The translations under genes and the position numbers were made by a program. From Pseudomonadota bacterium (GTDB taxonomy: Bacteria; Myxococcota_A; UBA796; SXON01): a DNA stretch of 52,793 nucleotides. Under the pieces are notes generated by a model that worked only from the letters and a program-made list of their open reading frames with translations, did not search any database and had not been told where the DNA came from. Positions 25,838 through 33,707 of this stretch are shown piece after piece. The DNA lies in NCBI GenBank assembly GCA_030685065.1, contig JAUXQH010000127.1, positions 1-52,793 on the forward strand. Direction: 5' to 3'. The first letter of the stretch is position 1. The number at the start of each line of letters is the position of its first letter.

Positions 25838-28567
25838 CGTGACCGGCTGCAGGACGGCGCGCATCACCCGGGTGAGCTCGGCGAGCGTGTAGGGCTTGGT
25901 CAGCACGGCGGTGAACCCGTAGGCGGCGTGGTCGCTCATCACGGGGTCCTCCGAATACCCGCTCGACACGATGCCGCGCGCGGTCGGGTCGATCGCGAGG
26001 ATGCCCCTGAGCGCGGGCAGGCCGCCCATCCCTCCCGGCACGGTGAGGTCCATGACGACACAGTCGTACGGATCGCGCGCCGCGAGCGCACGTCGCCACG
26101 CGTCGATGGCCTGATCGCCGTCCTCGGTCGCGGTCACCTCGAAGCCGAGCTCCTCCAGGAGCAGGGTGAGCATCTCGCGCACGACATCCTCGTCGTCCAT
26201 CACCAGCACCCGGCCGGAGCCGTGCAGGGGCGAGGGAAAAACGTCGGCAGGCGCGCTCGTAGACTGGTCCCCGGCCGCGGGGAGGTACACCGAAAAGCAG
26301 CTGCCGGCGCCCAGCTTGGACTCCAACATGATGTGCCCGTCGTGCCGCTTCACGATCGAGTAGGACGTCGCGAGGCCGAGTCCGCTCCCGCGCCGCTTCG
26401 TCGTGAAGTAGGGAAGGAACACCCGAGATAGATTCTCCACGCCGATCCCCACCCCGGCATCCACCACCTGGATGCGGACATACCGACCGGGCGGCAGCGG
26501 CACGCCCGGATCGGCCAGATCGACGTTCCGCAGGAACAGATCGACCCGGCCCCCCTTCGGCATGGCCTGGCGCGCGTTGATCACCAGGTTCTGCACCACC
26601 TGGCTGATCTGCCCACTGTCGACCTCGACGTTCCAGAGCCCGGGCTCCACCTCGAAGTGGGGCTGCACCGACGACTCTCGCAGCACGAACGAGGCGGATT
26701 CGCGCACCATCTCCTCGATGCACGTCCGCTTGCGGATCGGCGTGCCCCCCTTGGCGAACGTGAGCAGCTGCTGGGTGAGGTCGCGGGCCCGGATGGCTGC
26801 TCGCTCGGCTTCGGCAAGCCGCGTCTGGATGGCTTCCTCCGGGGGGAGCCTCAACCGTGCCAGCGACAGGTTCCCCAGGATTCCGGCGAGGATGTTGTTG
26901 AAGTCGTGCGCGATCCCGCCGGCGAACAGGCCCATGGACTCGAGCGTGCCCGCGTGCTGGATCTCGGCGTCTTTTCGCACCTTCTCGGTGTCGTCCCGCA
27001 AGACGAGGACCACCCCCAACCCTCGGCCTTCGGCGTCGCGAATCGGCGCGGCGGTCTTGGTCACCACGCGCTCGGTGCCGTCGCGCGCGTGGAGGCGGTG
27101 GTGGTCCGTGGAGCTCTGGACGCTCTTGGACGCGAGCGCCCGCATCACCGGGTTGACCACCGGCACGCCGGTCCGCGCGTGGACGAGCTGGAGGATCGCC
27201 TCGATCGGCTTGCCGATTGCCTCGGCCTGCGCCCACCCCGTCATGGTCTCCGCCACGGTGTTCAAGAGGACGATCCGCGCTTCGGTGTCGGTGGCGATCA
27301 CCCCGTCGCCGATGGAGCGGAGGGTGACCGCGAGGCGTTCTCTCTCGGCGTCGAGCGCAGCCGCGGCATGCGCGCGGCCCCACGCGCCGGCGATCAGGTT
27401 GGCGACGGCCTCGATGAAGTGTTGGTCGTCGGAGCTGAACTGGCGCCGAACACGGGCGACTCCCGAGAGGATGCCCTCGATGCCGCCGGCGCCGACGATG
27501 GGCGTGCTCAAGCCAGACACCATGCCGGTTCGGAGCAGGTCCGGCGTCGGGCGGAAGCGCGTTTCACACCCGAGGTCGTCCACCAGGACGGTCTTCCCGA
27601 TGGAGAGCGTGTAGTCGGTCATGGAACCGCTCTCCGCCAGGGACCACACCGTCCCGATTGGCGTGGAAGCACCGAACCGGGCGCGGAGGGTGATCCGATC
27701 GCCATCGAGCTGCGTGAGCCCGGCCACGTCGAGCCCGAGCGTCTCGGCGAGCGCCGCGAGGGCGGCTTCGAGGAAGGCGGGCAGACTCCCATCGATCAGC
27801 GAAAGGTGGCCGAGCTGGGCCACGATCGCCTGCTGCCGACTCTGGATCCGGAGCCGCTCCTCCGCCGCGCGCCGCTCGGCGATCTCGCGCTGCGCGTCGG
27901 CGTACAGCCGCCCGTGGTCGATCGCGACGCCGCAGAGCCGCCCGATCTCCTCGGCGATGGCCACGTCCTGTTTGGTGTACCTCCGGCTGGGGTCACACGA
28001 GACGAGGCTGAGCACGCCGAGCGCCGCGCCGCGGATGGGGATGGGCACCGCGATCCCCGAAACGATGCCCCCGCGTCGGTAGCGTTCGAGCATCTCCGGG
28101 TCTGAGGCGTGTCGCTCGAGCATGCGGTCGGAGATCGAGTTGTCCAGCTGCGATCGGCCCGTTCTCACCACGGCCCACAACCCGTCGGAGGCGTCGGGCT
28201 CCGGGGGGATGACCAGCGGGCGGTCGGGGGGCGGGCCGTAGGGGTTCGGGTCGATCGTAGCCACCTCCGCCAGCTCCAGGGTTCCATCGGGTTGCAGGAG
28301 ATGGACCGCGCACACGTCCGCCATCGCCGGGACCGTCATCCGGGCGAAAGCGGCGAGCGTGGTGCGATAGTCGAGCGAGGCGTTGAGCACGGCGCCCGCC
28401 TGGGCAAGGAACGCGTAGCGTCGACTCGTGGCCTCCGCTTCGCTGCGCGCCGCCTGTTCGCGAAGGATCAGCGCCCGGTGGCGCTGCTGGCGCCGATGCG
28501 CCTCGAACCGTCGGGCGGCGACGCTCGTCCCACGCGGGGGCTCGTGCGGGGCGGTGGGGTCTGGCAT
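25832..28567 (-). CDS. Hybrid sensor histidine kinase (GAF-GAF-PAS-HisKA-HATPase-REC)
   Basis: 911 residues, cytosolic. Two GAF-like domains (about 52-220 and 245-400), a PAS domain (about 410-530, VIATDTEARIVLLN), then HisKA with GGIAHDFNNILAG (phospho-acceptor H554). The ATPase domain has QNLVINARQAM, DAGVGIG and GSGLGLATSYS. The C-terminal receiver domain (787-911) has VLVMDDED, the phospho-acceptor D840 in VVMDLTVPGG, and K891 in TKPY. No DNA-binding output is present, so signals must pass to a phosphotransfer protein or separate regulator. The start at 28567 is supported by TAGACT seven bases upstream. The frame extends to 28846 but overlaps the divergent gene. Confidence 0.9.
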   Translation of the reverse strand: MPDPTAPHEPPRGTSVAARRFEAHRRQQRHRALILREQAARSEAEATSRRYAFLAQAGAVLNASLDYRTTLAAFARMTVPAMADVCAVHLLQPDGTLELAEVATIDPNPYGPPPDRPLVIPPEPDASDGLWAVVRTGRSQLDNSISDRMLERHASDPEMLERYRRGGIVSGIAVPIPIRGAALGVLSLVSCDPSRRYTKQDVAIAEEIGRLCGVAIDHGRLYADAQREIAERRAAEERLRIQSRQQAIVAQLGHLSLIDGSLPAFLEAALAALAETLGLDVAGLTQLDGDRITLRARFGASTPIGTVWSLAESGSMTDYTLSIGKTVLVDDLGCETRFRPTPDLLRTGMVSGLSTPIVGAGGIEGILSGVARVRRQFSSDDQHFIEAVANLIAGAWGRAHAAAALDAERERLAVTLRSIGDGVIATDTEARIVLLNTVAETMTGWAQAEAIGKPIEAILQLVHARTGVPVVNPVMRALASKSVQSSTDHHRLHARDGTERVVTKTAAPIRDAEGRGLGVVLVLRDDTEKVRKDAEIQHAGTLESMGLFAGGIAHDFNNILAGILGNLSLARLRLPPEEAIQTRLAEAERAAIRARDLTQQLLTFAKGGTPIRKRTCIEEMVRESASFVLRESSVQPHFEVEPGLWNVEVDSGQISQVVQNLVINARQAMPKGGRVDLFLRNVDLADPGVPLPPGRYVRIQVVDAGVGIGVENLSRVFLPYFTTKRRGSGLGLATSYSIVKRHDGHIMLESKLGAGSCFSVYLPAAGDQSTSAPADVFPSPLHGSGRVLVMDDEDVVREMLTLLLEELGFEVTATEDGDQAIDAWRRALAARDPYDCVVMDLTVPGGMGGLPALRGILAIDPTARGIVSSGYSEDPVMSDHAAYGFTAVLTKPYTLAELTRVMRAVLQPVTG

Positions 28568-28580
28568 CCGGCGGAGTCTA
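28568..28580 (-). promoter_or_regulatory. TAGACT -10-like element, leaderless start of the hybrid kinase
   Basis: On the minus strand TAGACT (28580 to 28575) is followed by seven bases and ATG 28567. No Shine-Dalgarno lies between. Together with TATACT on the other strand it makes a 63-bp divergent promoter region with two predicted leaderless transcripts. Confidence 0.5.
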
Positions 28581-28618
28581 CATACATTGCGGAGCGAGAC
28601 TCGCCGCCGCGCGGCGAA

Positions 28619-28630
28619 TATACTGACCAG
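28619..28630 (+). promoter_or_regulatory. TATACT -10 element, leaderless start of the radical SAM gene
   Basis: TATACT (28619-28624) is followed by GACCAG and ATG 28631. The expected transcription start falls on the ATG itself, and no ribosome-binding site exists. This is the clearest leaderless promoter in the window. Confidence 0.55.
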
Positions 28631-29698
28631 ATGTTCAAGCCCTCCGCCAACCCGCCCTCCCGCTTCGAGGAGATGCACGTCGAGTGGGACGAGGAGGCGC
28701 CGCCAGCCAGACTCCACGTGTATGACGACGACAGCAAGAGCATCCTCGCGAAGAACGACAGCCCGGACCTGCCGTTCACGTGGTCGCTCAACCCGTACCG
28801 TGGGTGCTCCCATGCGTGTATCTATTGCTACGCGCGCCCAAGCCACGAGTACCTCGGCTGGGGCGCCGGGACGGACTTCGACACGCGCATCGTGGTCAAG
28901 CGAAACGCGGCCGCCCTGCTCACCGCCGCGTTCGACGCCCCCCGTTGGGAGGGGGAGTCGATCCTGTTTTCAGGAAACACCGACTGTTACCAGCCGCTGG
29001 AGTTCCGGTTGGGCCTCACGCGTGCGTGCCTCGAGGTGTGCCTCCGCTACCGGAACCCCGTGAATGTCATCACCAAGTCAAACCTGATCGAGCGCGACGT
29101 CGACCTGCTGGTGAGCCTCCACCGCGCCGCGCGCGTCCATGTCACCCTGTCGATCCCCTACTTCGATCCCGCGCTCGCCCGCGCGATCGAGCCCGGCGCC
29201 CCCACCCCCGCGCGGCGGCTCCGCGCCCTCCGTACGCTCTCGGACGCGGGCATCCCCGTAGGCGTCAACGTCGCGCCGGTGATCCCGGGCGTCAACGACA
29301 AGGAGATCCCCGCCGTGCTCAAGGCCGCACGCGACGCGGGCGCGACCCGCGCCGGCCTGATCATGGTGCGCCTGCCCGGGCCGGTCGCCCCGTACTTCGA
29401 GCAGCGCATCCGGGAGGCCCTTCCGTTGCGCGCGGAGGGCGTCCTGGCACGCATCCGGCGGGCGCGCGGCGGGCGCCTCAACGATCCGAACTTCGGGACG
29501 CGGATGCGCGGCGGCGGGGAGGAGTGGGCGGCCACCGAGCGGTTGTTCCACGTCTGGTGTGACAAGCTGGGGTACACGCCGCGGTCGAACATGGAGGGGC
29601 CGCAGCCCGAGGGCGCCTCCACCTTCCGCCGGCCCACCGCGCCACCGCGCCCGGGCAGCCAGCTCGCCCTCTTCCGTGGATTCCCCGGCGGATCGTGA
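28631..29698 (+). CDS. PA0069-type radical SAM protein (SPL-like)
   Basis: 355 residues. The iron-sulfur motif C59-S-H-A-C63-I-Y-C66 lies in NPYRGCSHACIYCYARP, typical of the PA0069-type radical SAM proteins related to spore photoproduct lyase. Other family features are HEYLGWGAGTDFD, ESILFSGNTDCYQPLE and VGVNVAPVIPGVND. The reaction and substrate of this family are not established. The protein is cytosolic. The start at 28631 is fixed by the TATACT element; the frame upstream to 28109 overlaps the divergent kinase gene. Confidence 0.87.
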   Translation: MFKPSANPPSRFEEMHVEWDEEAPPARLHVYDDDSKSILAKNDSPDLPFTWSLNPYRGCSHACIYCYARPSHEYLGWGAGTDFDTRIVVKRNAAALLTAAFDAPRWEGESILFSGNTDCYQPLEFRLGLTRACLEVCLRYRNPVNVITKSNLIERDVDLLVSLHRAARVHVTLSIPYFDPALARAIEPGAPTPARRLRALRTLSDAGIPVGVNVAPVIPGVNDKEIPAVLKAARDAGATRAGLIMVRLPGPVAPYFEQRIREALPLRAEGVLARIRRARGGRLNDPNFGTRMRGGGEEWAATERLFHVWCDKLGYTPRSNMEGPQPEGASTFRRPTAPPRPGSQLALFRGFPGGS

Positions 29699-29740
29699 TT
29701 TGCCGTCCACCCGGTTAGGCTCCGCGGCCAGGGAGATCTC

Positions 29741-29944
29741 ATGTCCGACAAGCCCACCGAGCAAGCCCCGACCGAGCCGACCGAGCCGGTCGTCGTCCCC
29801 CAGACCGTGTCGGCGCAGACGCCCAAGGCGCCCCCCGGCGTGTTGACCCACGCGTCCGACTTCCAGGCCCGGCCGGGCTTCCGCAGCCCGCCGAACAACA
29901 AGAGCAAGGCCGACAAGAACGCCCCCAAGAAGAAGAAGAAGTAG
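29741..29944 (+). CDS. Small disordered protein with lysine-rich tail
   Basis: 67 residues with no known family. AGGGAG lies seven bases before ATG 29741, and a TAGGCT element sits at 29716-29721, so a very short leader with a ribosome-binding site is likely. The protein is rich in Pro, Thr and Glu at the start, has VLTHASDFQARPGFRSPP in the middle, and ends NKSKADKNAPKKKKK. It should be unstructured, acidic then strongly basic, and could bind nucleic acid or ribosomes; no function can be given. The stop is three bases before the aldo/keto reductase start, so the two may be cotranscribed. Confidence 0.62.
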   Translation: MSDKPTEQAPTEPTEPVVVPQTVSAQTPKAPPGVLTHASDFQARPGFRSPPNNKSKADKNAPKKKKK

Positions 29945-29947
29945 GCC

Positions 29948-30811
29948 ATGCGCAGGACCATCGGCAGCTCCGGGCTCTCGGTCGCCCCCATCGGGCTCGG
30001 CGGCATGCCGATGTCCATCCAAGGGCGGCCTCCCGAGGCCGAAGCCCTGCGCACGATCCACGCCGCGCTCGACGCGGGCATGGACTTCATCGACACGGCG
30101 GACGTGTACTGCAAGGACGACACCGACATCGGCCACAACGAGCGCCTCATCGCCAAGGCGCTGCGCGATCGGGCCGATGGGCGCAGCGTCGTGGTCGCGA
30201 CCAAGGGCGGGCTCGAGCGCCCCAAGGGCGATTGGACCACGAACGGCCGCCCGGAGCACCTGCGCAGCGCGTGCGACCGGAGCCTCGCGGCTCTGGGCGT
30301 CGACCAGATCCAACTCTACCAACTGCACGCCCCCGATGACGACGTTCCCTTTGCGGACTCGGTCGGTGCCCTCGCCGAGCTGCGCGCCGCCGGCAAGATC
30401 GCGCACGTCGGGCTCTCGAACGTGTCTGTCGCCGAGATCGAGGCCGCCCGTGCGATCGTGCCGATCGTGAGCGTACAGAACCGCTGCAACCCGTTCGATC
30501 GCAGCGCCTGGACCGACGGCGTCGTTCAGTACTGCACTGCGAACGGCCTCGCGTTCCTGCCCTACAGCCCGGTCGGCGGCGGCCGCGGCAAGGCCAAGGT
30601 CGCGACCGACAAGACGCTCGTCGCGGTCGGACAGCGGCATGGCGTCTCGCCCTTCCAGGTCACGCTCGCGTGGCTGCTCGCCAAGTCCCCGGTGATGTTG
30701 CCCATCCCCGGCGCCTCCAAGGTGGCGAGCGCGGTCGACTCCGCGGCGGCCATGAAGCTGGTCCTCACGGCGGAAGATCTCGCCGAGCTCGACCGAGCCT
30801 TCCCCACCTGA
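29948..30811 (+). CDS. Aldo/keto reductase
   Basis: 287 residues, a (beta/alpha)8 NADPH-dependent oxidoreductase of the AKR family. The catalytic tetrad is visible: Asp and Tyr in FIDTADVY, Lys in VVVATKGG, His in YQLHAPD. The C-terminal cofactor loop is seen in LPIPGASKVASAVDSA. It reduces aldehydes or ketones; the substrate cannot be told. It starts three bases after the small lysine-tailed protein gene and converges on the LysR-like gene through a region of palindromes. Confidence 0.88.
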   Translation: MRRTIGSSGLSVAPIGLGGMPMSIQGRPPEAEALRTIHAALDAGMDFIDTADVYCKDDTDIGHNERLIAKALRDRADGRSVVVATKGGLERPKGDWTTNGRPEHLRSACDRSLAALGVDQIQLYQLHAPDDDVPFADSVGALAELRAAGKIAHVGLSNVSVAEIEAARAIVPIVSVQNRCNPFDRSAWTDGVVQYCTANGLAFLPYSPVGGGRGKAKVATDKTLVAVGQRHGVSPFQVTLAWLLAKSPVMLPIPGASKVASAVDSAAAMKLVLTAEDLAELDRAFPT

Positions 30812-30828
30812 TCCGCTGATCGGGCGCC

Positions 30829-30846
30829 CCGGCGCTGACGCGCCGG
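30829..30846. terminator. Hairpin after the aldo/keto reductase gene
   Basis: CCGGCGC-TGAC-GCGCCGG (30829-30846) forms a perfect 7-bp stem with a 4-base loop, 18 bases after the aldo/keto reductase stop. There is no T-run, but it is the first strong structure after the gene. Confidence 0.4.
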
Positions 30847-30851
30847 CGGCC

Positions 30852-30927
30852 CCTTCCAGGCTTCGGCGCAAGCGCCTCGGTCCTCGCTACGCTCGGGACC
30901 GGCCGCTCCCGCGGCCGCCTTCCAGGC
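30852..30927. repeat. Palindrome cluster bounded by 10-bp direct repeats (REP/MITE-like)
   Basis: CCTTCCAGGC occurs at 30852-30861 and again at 30918-30927. Between the copies are nested inverted repeats: GGCGC/GCGCC around 30865-30876, CGGTCC/GGACCG (30878-30901), and GGCCGC-TCCC-GCGGCC (30901-30916). The 12-bp palindrome CCAGGCGCCTGG follows at 30922-30933. The LysR-like gene stops inside this structure. It looks like a small palindromic repetitive or miniature mobile element, but only one copy is in the window. Confidence 0.45.
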
Positions 30928-31216
30928 GCCTGGCGCGGGGATCGGGTGGTCCGCTGGTGGCCGCGGCCCGCACCGTGGCCGCCGCTTCGTCCACCGCCGC
31001 GAGGATCCCGCGCGCCGAGGCGACGAACGCCTGCCCCGCGAGGGTCGGTCGCATGCCGCGGGCGCCGCGGTCGAACAGCTCGACCCCGAGCTCGTCCTCG
31101 AGCGCCCGCAGCTTGCGCGTGAGCGGAGGCTGGCTGATGTGCAGCAGCCGGGCCGCGCGCACGATCGTGCCCTCCTCCGCGATGGTGACGACGGCCTGCA
31201 GCTGATCGAGGCTCAT
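30887..31216 (-). CDS. LysR-type DNA-binding domain, truncated (no effector domain)
   Basis: 109 residues, against about 300 for a full LysR-type regulator. Residues 1-62 are a good LysR winged helix-turn-helix: MSLDQLQAVVTIAEEGTIVR, SQPPLTRKLRALEDELGVEL, FDRGARGMRPTLAG. A linker helix follows to about residue 85. The rest reads as Arg/Gly/Pro-rich translation of the palindrome cluster, and no effector-binding domain is found in any frame downstream. Either it is a gene cut by the palindromic element or a stand-alone DNA-binding protein. TACCTT lies five bases before the ATG. It is divergent from the aminopeptidase gene, with 141 bp between. Confidence 0.65.
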   Translation of the reverse strand: MSLDQLQAVVTIAEEGTIVRAARLLHISQPPLTRKLRALEDELGVELFDRGARGMRPTLAGQAFVASARGILAAVDEAAATVRAAATSGPPDPRARRLEGGRGSGRSRA

Positions 31217-31227
31217 GCCACAAGGTA
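31217..31227 (-). promoter_or_regulatory. TACCTT -10-like element, leaderless start of the LysR-like gene
   Basis: On the minus strand TACCTT (31227 to 31222) is followed by five bases and ATG 31216, with no Shine-Dalgarno. The 141-bp divergent region to 31357 shows no clear LysR T-N11-A operator that I would trust. Confidence 0.4.
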
Positions 31228-31357
31228 CCACCGGCCCCACCGGCCGGTGGTGTCGCATGTGGCGCCATACCGAGACGGTATGGGCCCGACGCGCACCGGT
31301 GCGGCATCTTCAGAGGAACGGGGGCGGGCAGCCCCCAGCGGCGGAGGAAGTCCATCG

Positions 31358-32095
31358 ATGCTGACCCGGACCGAGCAACTACGGATGCGACGCGCCGGCC
31401 GCGCCGCGGCGGGAACCCTGGCCCATGTCGGCCGGGCGCTGCGTGTCGGGATGTCCACCGCCGACATCGACCGGCTCGTACGGGACGACACCGCGCGCCG
31501 CGGCGGCCGGCCCAGTCAGCTCGGCTTCCACGGCTTCCCGGCGGCGGTGTGTACCAGCCGCAACCATGTCGTGTGTCACGGAGTCCCGTCCGTCCAGGAG
31601 CTCCTCGTCGATGGTGACATCGTGAACGTGGATGTGACGACCCACCTCGGCGGCGTGCACGGTGACACCTCGGCCACCTTCTTCGTCGGCACGCCCTCGC
31701 CGGAGGCCCGCCACGTGGTCGAGACCGCTCGCCGCTGCCGCGACGCGGGCATCGCCGTGGTCCGCCCGGGCGCGCGGCTCGGGGACATCGGGCACGCCAT
31801 CCAGACGCTCGCTCGCGCCGAGGGCTGCTCCGTCGTGACCCTGTACGGTGGCCACGGAATCGGTCGCGAGATGCACGAGCCGCCCTTCGTGGCCCACACG
31901 GGCCCTGGCGGGGACGGCCCGATGCTCCGGGCCGGCACGGCGTTCACGGTCGAGCCGATGATCAACCTCGGAGGCCCCGAGGTGGACACGCTCCCCGACG
32001 GCTGGACCGTCGTGACGCGTGACCGTCGCCTCTCGGCACAGTTCGAGCACACGGTGCTGGTGACGGACGGCGGGCACGCGATCCTGACCCTGTGA
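31358..32095 (+). CDS. map: Methionine aminopeptidase, type I
   Basis: 245 residues, normal for a bacterial type I enzyme that removes the initiator methionine. The two-metal ligands are present: the substrate-pocket His in GFHGFPAAVCTSRN, Asp in VNVDVTTHLGGVHGDTSATF, His in GGHGIGREMHEPP, Glu in FTVEPMINLGG, and Glu in SAQFEHTVLVT. GGAGGAAG lies eight bases before ATG 31358, one of the few strong ribosome-binding sites here. The frame upstream to 31139 lacks family sequence. As there is no ribosomal protein operon around it, it may be a second map copy. Confidence 0.93.
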   Translation: MLTRTEQLRMRRAGRAAAGTLAHVGRALRVGMSTADIDRLVRDDTARRGGRPSQLGFHGFPAAVCTSRNHVVCHGVPSVQELLVDGDIVNVDVTTHLGGVHGDTSATFFVGTPSPEARHVVETARRCRDAGIAVVRPGARLGDIGHAIQTLARAEGCSVVTLYGGHGIGREMHEPPFVAHTGPGGDGPMLRAGTAFTVEPMINLGGPEVDTLPDGWTVVTRDRRLSAQFEHTVLVTDGGHAILTL

Positions 32096-32132
32096 TCCGA
32101 GGGCTCAGGACCGCCCGCCCGCGCGGTTGACC

Positions 32133-32612
32133 TTACGCCGGCGCCTTCGCCGGGGTGAGCGAGAGCCGCTTGCGTGCGGCGCCCTTCCTCCTCAGGTCCT
32201 CGGTCATCTCGTTCATCTGATCGCCGATCCGGTCGAGGTCCGCCTTGTCGAGGAGCTTCCGCACCTTCGGGAAGAGGCTGTTCTCCTCCTCCTCGACGTG
32301 GTGCTCCACGGCGCCCCGAATGGCGGCCACGCGCCCGTCGAACCCCGGCGCCGACGTGTTCTTCAACGCGTCCATCAGGAGCCGCTTGACCTCCTTGTGC
32401 TCGTCGTACGCCTCTGCCAACTCCGCCTTCGTCCCCTTCGACCGGGCCGCCGGGTAGTACCAGGCCTCCTCGATCATCGTGTGGATGGCGAGCGCGTCGG
32501 CGATCTGGTTGAACAGGTCCAGCTTCGTGTCCTCGGAGTTGGACTTCTCGAACCGGTCGAACAGCCCCGCGAGTTCCTGGTGTTGCCGCTTCAGCAAGAG
32601 CATTGCGTCCAT
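32133..32612 (-). CDS. Hemerythrin HHE-domain protein
   Basis: 159 residues. It is a four-helix-bundle hemerythrin-like protein with histidines and glutamates spaced for a di-iron site: KRQHQELAGLFDRF, ALAIHTMIEEAWYYP, AYDEHKEVKRLL, GAVEHHVEEEENSLFP. Such proteins bind oxygen, NO or iron, or protect iron-sulfur proteins. The C-terminus is Lys/Arg/Ala-rich. GGGGGAA precedes the ATG at 32612; the longer open frame to 32798 overlaps the neighbouring hydrolase gene and reads as noise. It is followed within 41 bp by the dienelactone hydrolase gene upstream on the same strand, so the two may be cotranscribed. Confidence 0.88.
   Translation of the reverse strand: MDAMLLLKRQHQELAGLFDRFEKSNSEDTKLDLFNQIADALAIHTMIEEAWYYPAARSKGTKAELAEAYDEHKEVKRLLMDALKNTSAPGFDGRVAAIRGAVEHHVEEEENSLFPKVRKLLDKADLDRIGDQMNEMTEDLRRKGAARKRLSLTPAKAPA
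32138..32153. terminator. Hairpin at the convergent map/hemerythrin end
   Basis: CCGGCG-CCTT-CGCCGG (32138-32153) is a perfect 6-bp stem lying in the last codons of the hemerythrin gene and 43 bases after the map stop. It could terminate map transcription. No T-run is present. Confidence 0.3.
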
Positions 32613-32652
32613 GAATTTCCCCCAACGGGAGGTAGGCACGCCATGCGCCCGG

Positions 32653-33372
32653 TCACGAACCCTTGAGGTTCGCCCGGAAGAACGCGAGCGTGGCCGCCCA
32701 GGAGCGGCTCGCGGCGAACGGATCGAAGGCCCCGCGGTCCCAGCAGTGGAACCCGTGCTGCGTGCGCGGCCACACCTCGATCGTGCCGCGCGCGGCACCC
32801 TTCACCAACGCCGCGGCGCACGCGCCCACCGCGTCGGCCGGGATCGAGGCGTCATTCGACGCGAAGTGGGCGAGGATCGGGCCCTTCATGGTCGAGGTGC
32901 GCTCGATCGGCGGCACCCCGCCGAGGCTCGGGGAGTGCGCGCGCCCGTAATAGGCGACGGCGGCGTCGGTCCCGTGGAGGCCGTGTGTCTCCCAAGCCAG
33001 GAGTCCGCCGTAGCAGAAGCCGAGCACCGCCACGCGCCCACCCTCCGCGATGTCCGTCCGCAGCGTGTGCACGAGGCTCTCGAGCTCGGCGTGGAGCCTT
33101 CCCAGGTCCAGCGTGGCGATCTGTGCGCGGCCGGCCGTCACGCCCGCCGGGTCGTAGCCCACCTCGAACCCAGGGGTGTGATCGTGGAACAGGTCGATCG
33201 CGACCGCCGTGAACCCCGCCCCCGCCAGCTCCGCGCACACGCCTCGAATGTAGGGGTTGACCCCGAAGATCTCCTGGAGCACCAGCACCACGGGAGGCGG
33301 CTCGGAAGCGAGCGCGGGGTCGGCGCGAAAGCAGGGAATGGGACCGAAGGGTCCGGTGGGATGGAAGTTCAT
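32653..33372 (-). CDS. Dienelactone hydrolase family protein
   Basis: 239 residues, alpha/beta-hydrolase fold. The cysteine nucleophile typical of dienelactone hydrolases is in VLGFCYGG; the Asp is in HFASNDASIP and the His in TQHGFHCWDRG. It also has the family's VLVLQEIFGVNPYIRGVC near the N-terminus. It hydrolyses lactones or similar esters in the cytosol; the natural substrate is unknown. It begins MNFHPTGPFG. The small proline-rich gene lies 13 bp upstream on the same strand. Confidence 0.9.
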   Translation of the reverse strand: MNFHPTGPFGPIPCFRADPALASEPPPVVLVLQEIFGVNPYIRGVCAELAGAGFTAVAIDLFHDHTPGFEVGYDPAGVTAGRAQIATLDLGRLHAELESLVHTLRTDIAEGGRVAVLGFCYGGLLAWETHGLHGTDAAVAYYGRAHSPSLGGVPPIERTSTMKGPILAHFASNDASIPADAVGACAAALVKGAARGTIEVWPRTQHGFHCWDRGAFDPFAASRSWAATLAFFRANLKGS

Positions 33373-33385
33373 CCTGCGCTCTTAT

Positions 33386-33661
33386 TCAGGACTTCCAGCT
33401 CGGGTACTCGAAGGGGGCGGTGCGCCGATCGGCGGCGCGCCAGCGCGACCAGTCGTGTTGCGCGACCCGCCGCTCGGGCGCGTCCGGCCCCGGCCCGTGG
33501 GGTCCGCGGGGAGCGCCGGTCGCGGGCATCTCGGGGCGCGGCGGAGGCTCGGTACCAGGGCCCACCGGATTCGCGTGCGGCCCGGTCGCGCCGGGCGGCG
33601 GCAGATCCGCGGATCCGGGAGCGCTCCCCTCGTCGTTGGTCTGCCGCTTCGAGCCGCTCAC
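33386..33661 (-). CDS. Small proline-rich hypothetical protein
   Basis: 91 residues from GTG 33661, which has GGAAGGGGG five bases upstream. The first two thirds are Pro/Gly-rich and probably unfolded; the C-terminus (PERRVAQHDWSRWRAADRR, ending EYPSWKS) is richer in aromatic and charged residues and is the only part likely to fold or bind a partner. No family is recognised. It sits between the UbiA-like gene and the dienelactone hydrolase gene, all on the minus strand, with short gaps, so it may belong to a transcript continuing from the menaquinone operon. Confidence 0.5.
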   Translation of the reverse strand: MSGSKRQTNDEGSAPGSADLPPPGATGPHANPVGPGTEPPPRPEMPATGAPRGPHGPGPDAPERRVAQHDWSRWRAADRRTAPFEYPSWKS

Positions 33662-33707
33662 GGGAACCCCCTTCCATAAGGGTAGGCCCCGTGGGCGGGA
33701 AGGACGC

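Noticed and set aside
21691..28567. Whole region 21.7-28.6 kb as one transferred island
   Set aside because: No change in base composition, no integrase, no tRNA and no boundary repeats are visible.
29741..29944. Small lysine-tailed gene as the precursor peptide for the PRMT/TldDE set
   Set aside because: It lies 4 kb away beyond two other genes, has its own promoter, and contains only two arginines.
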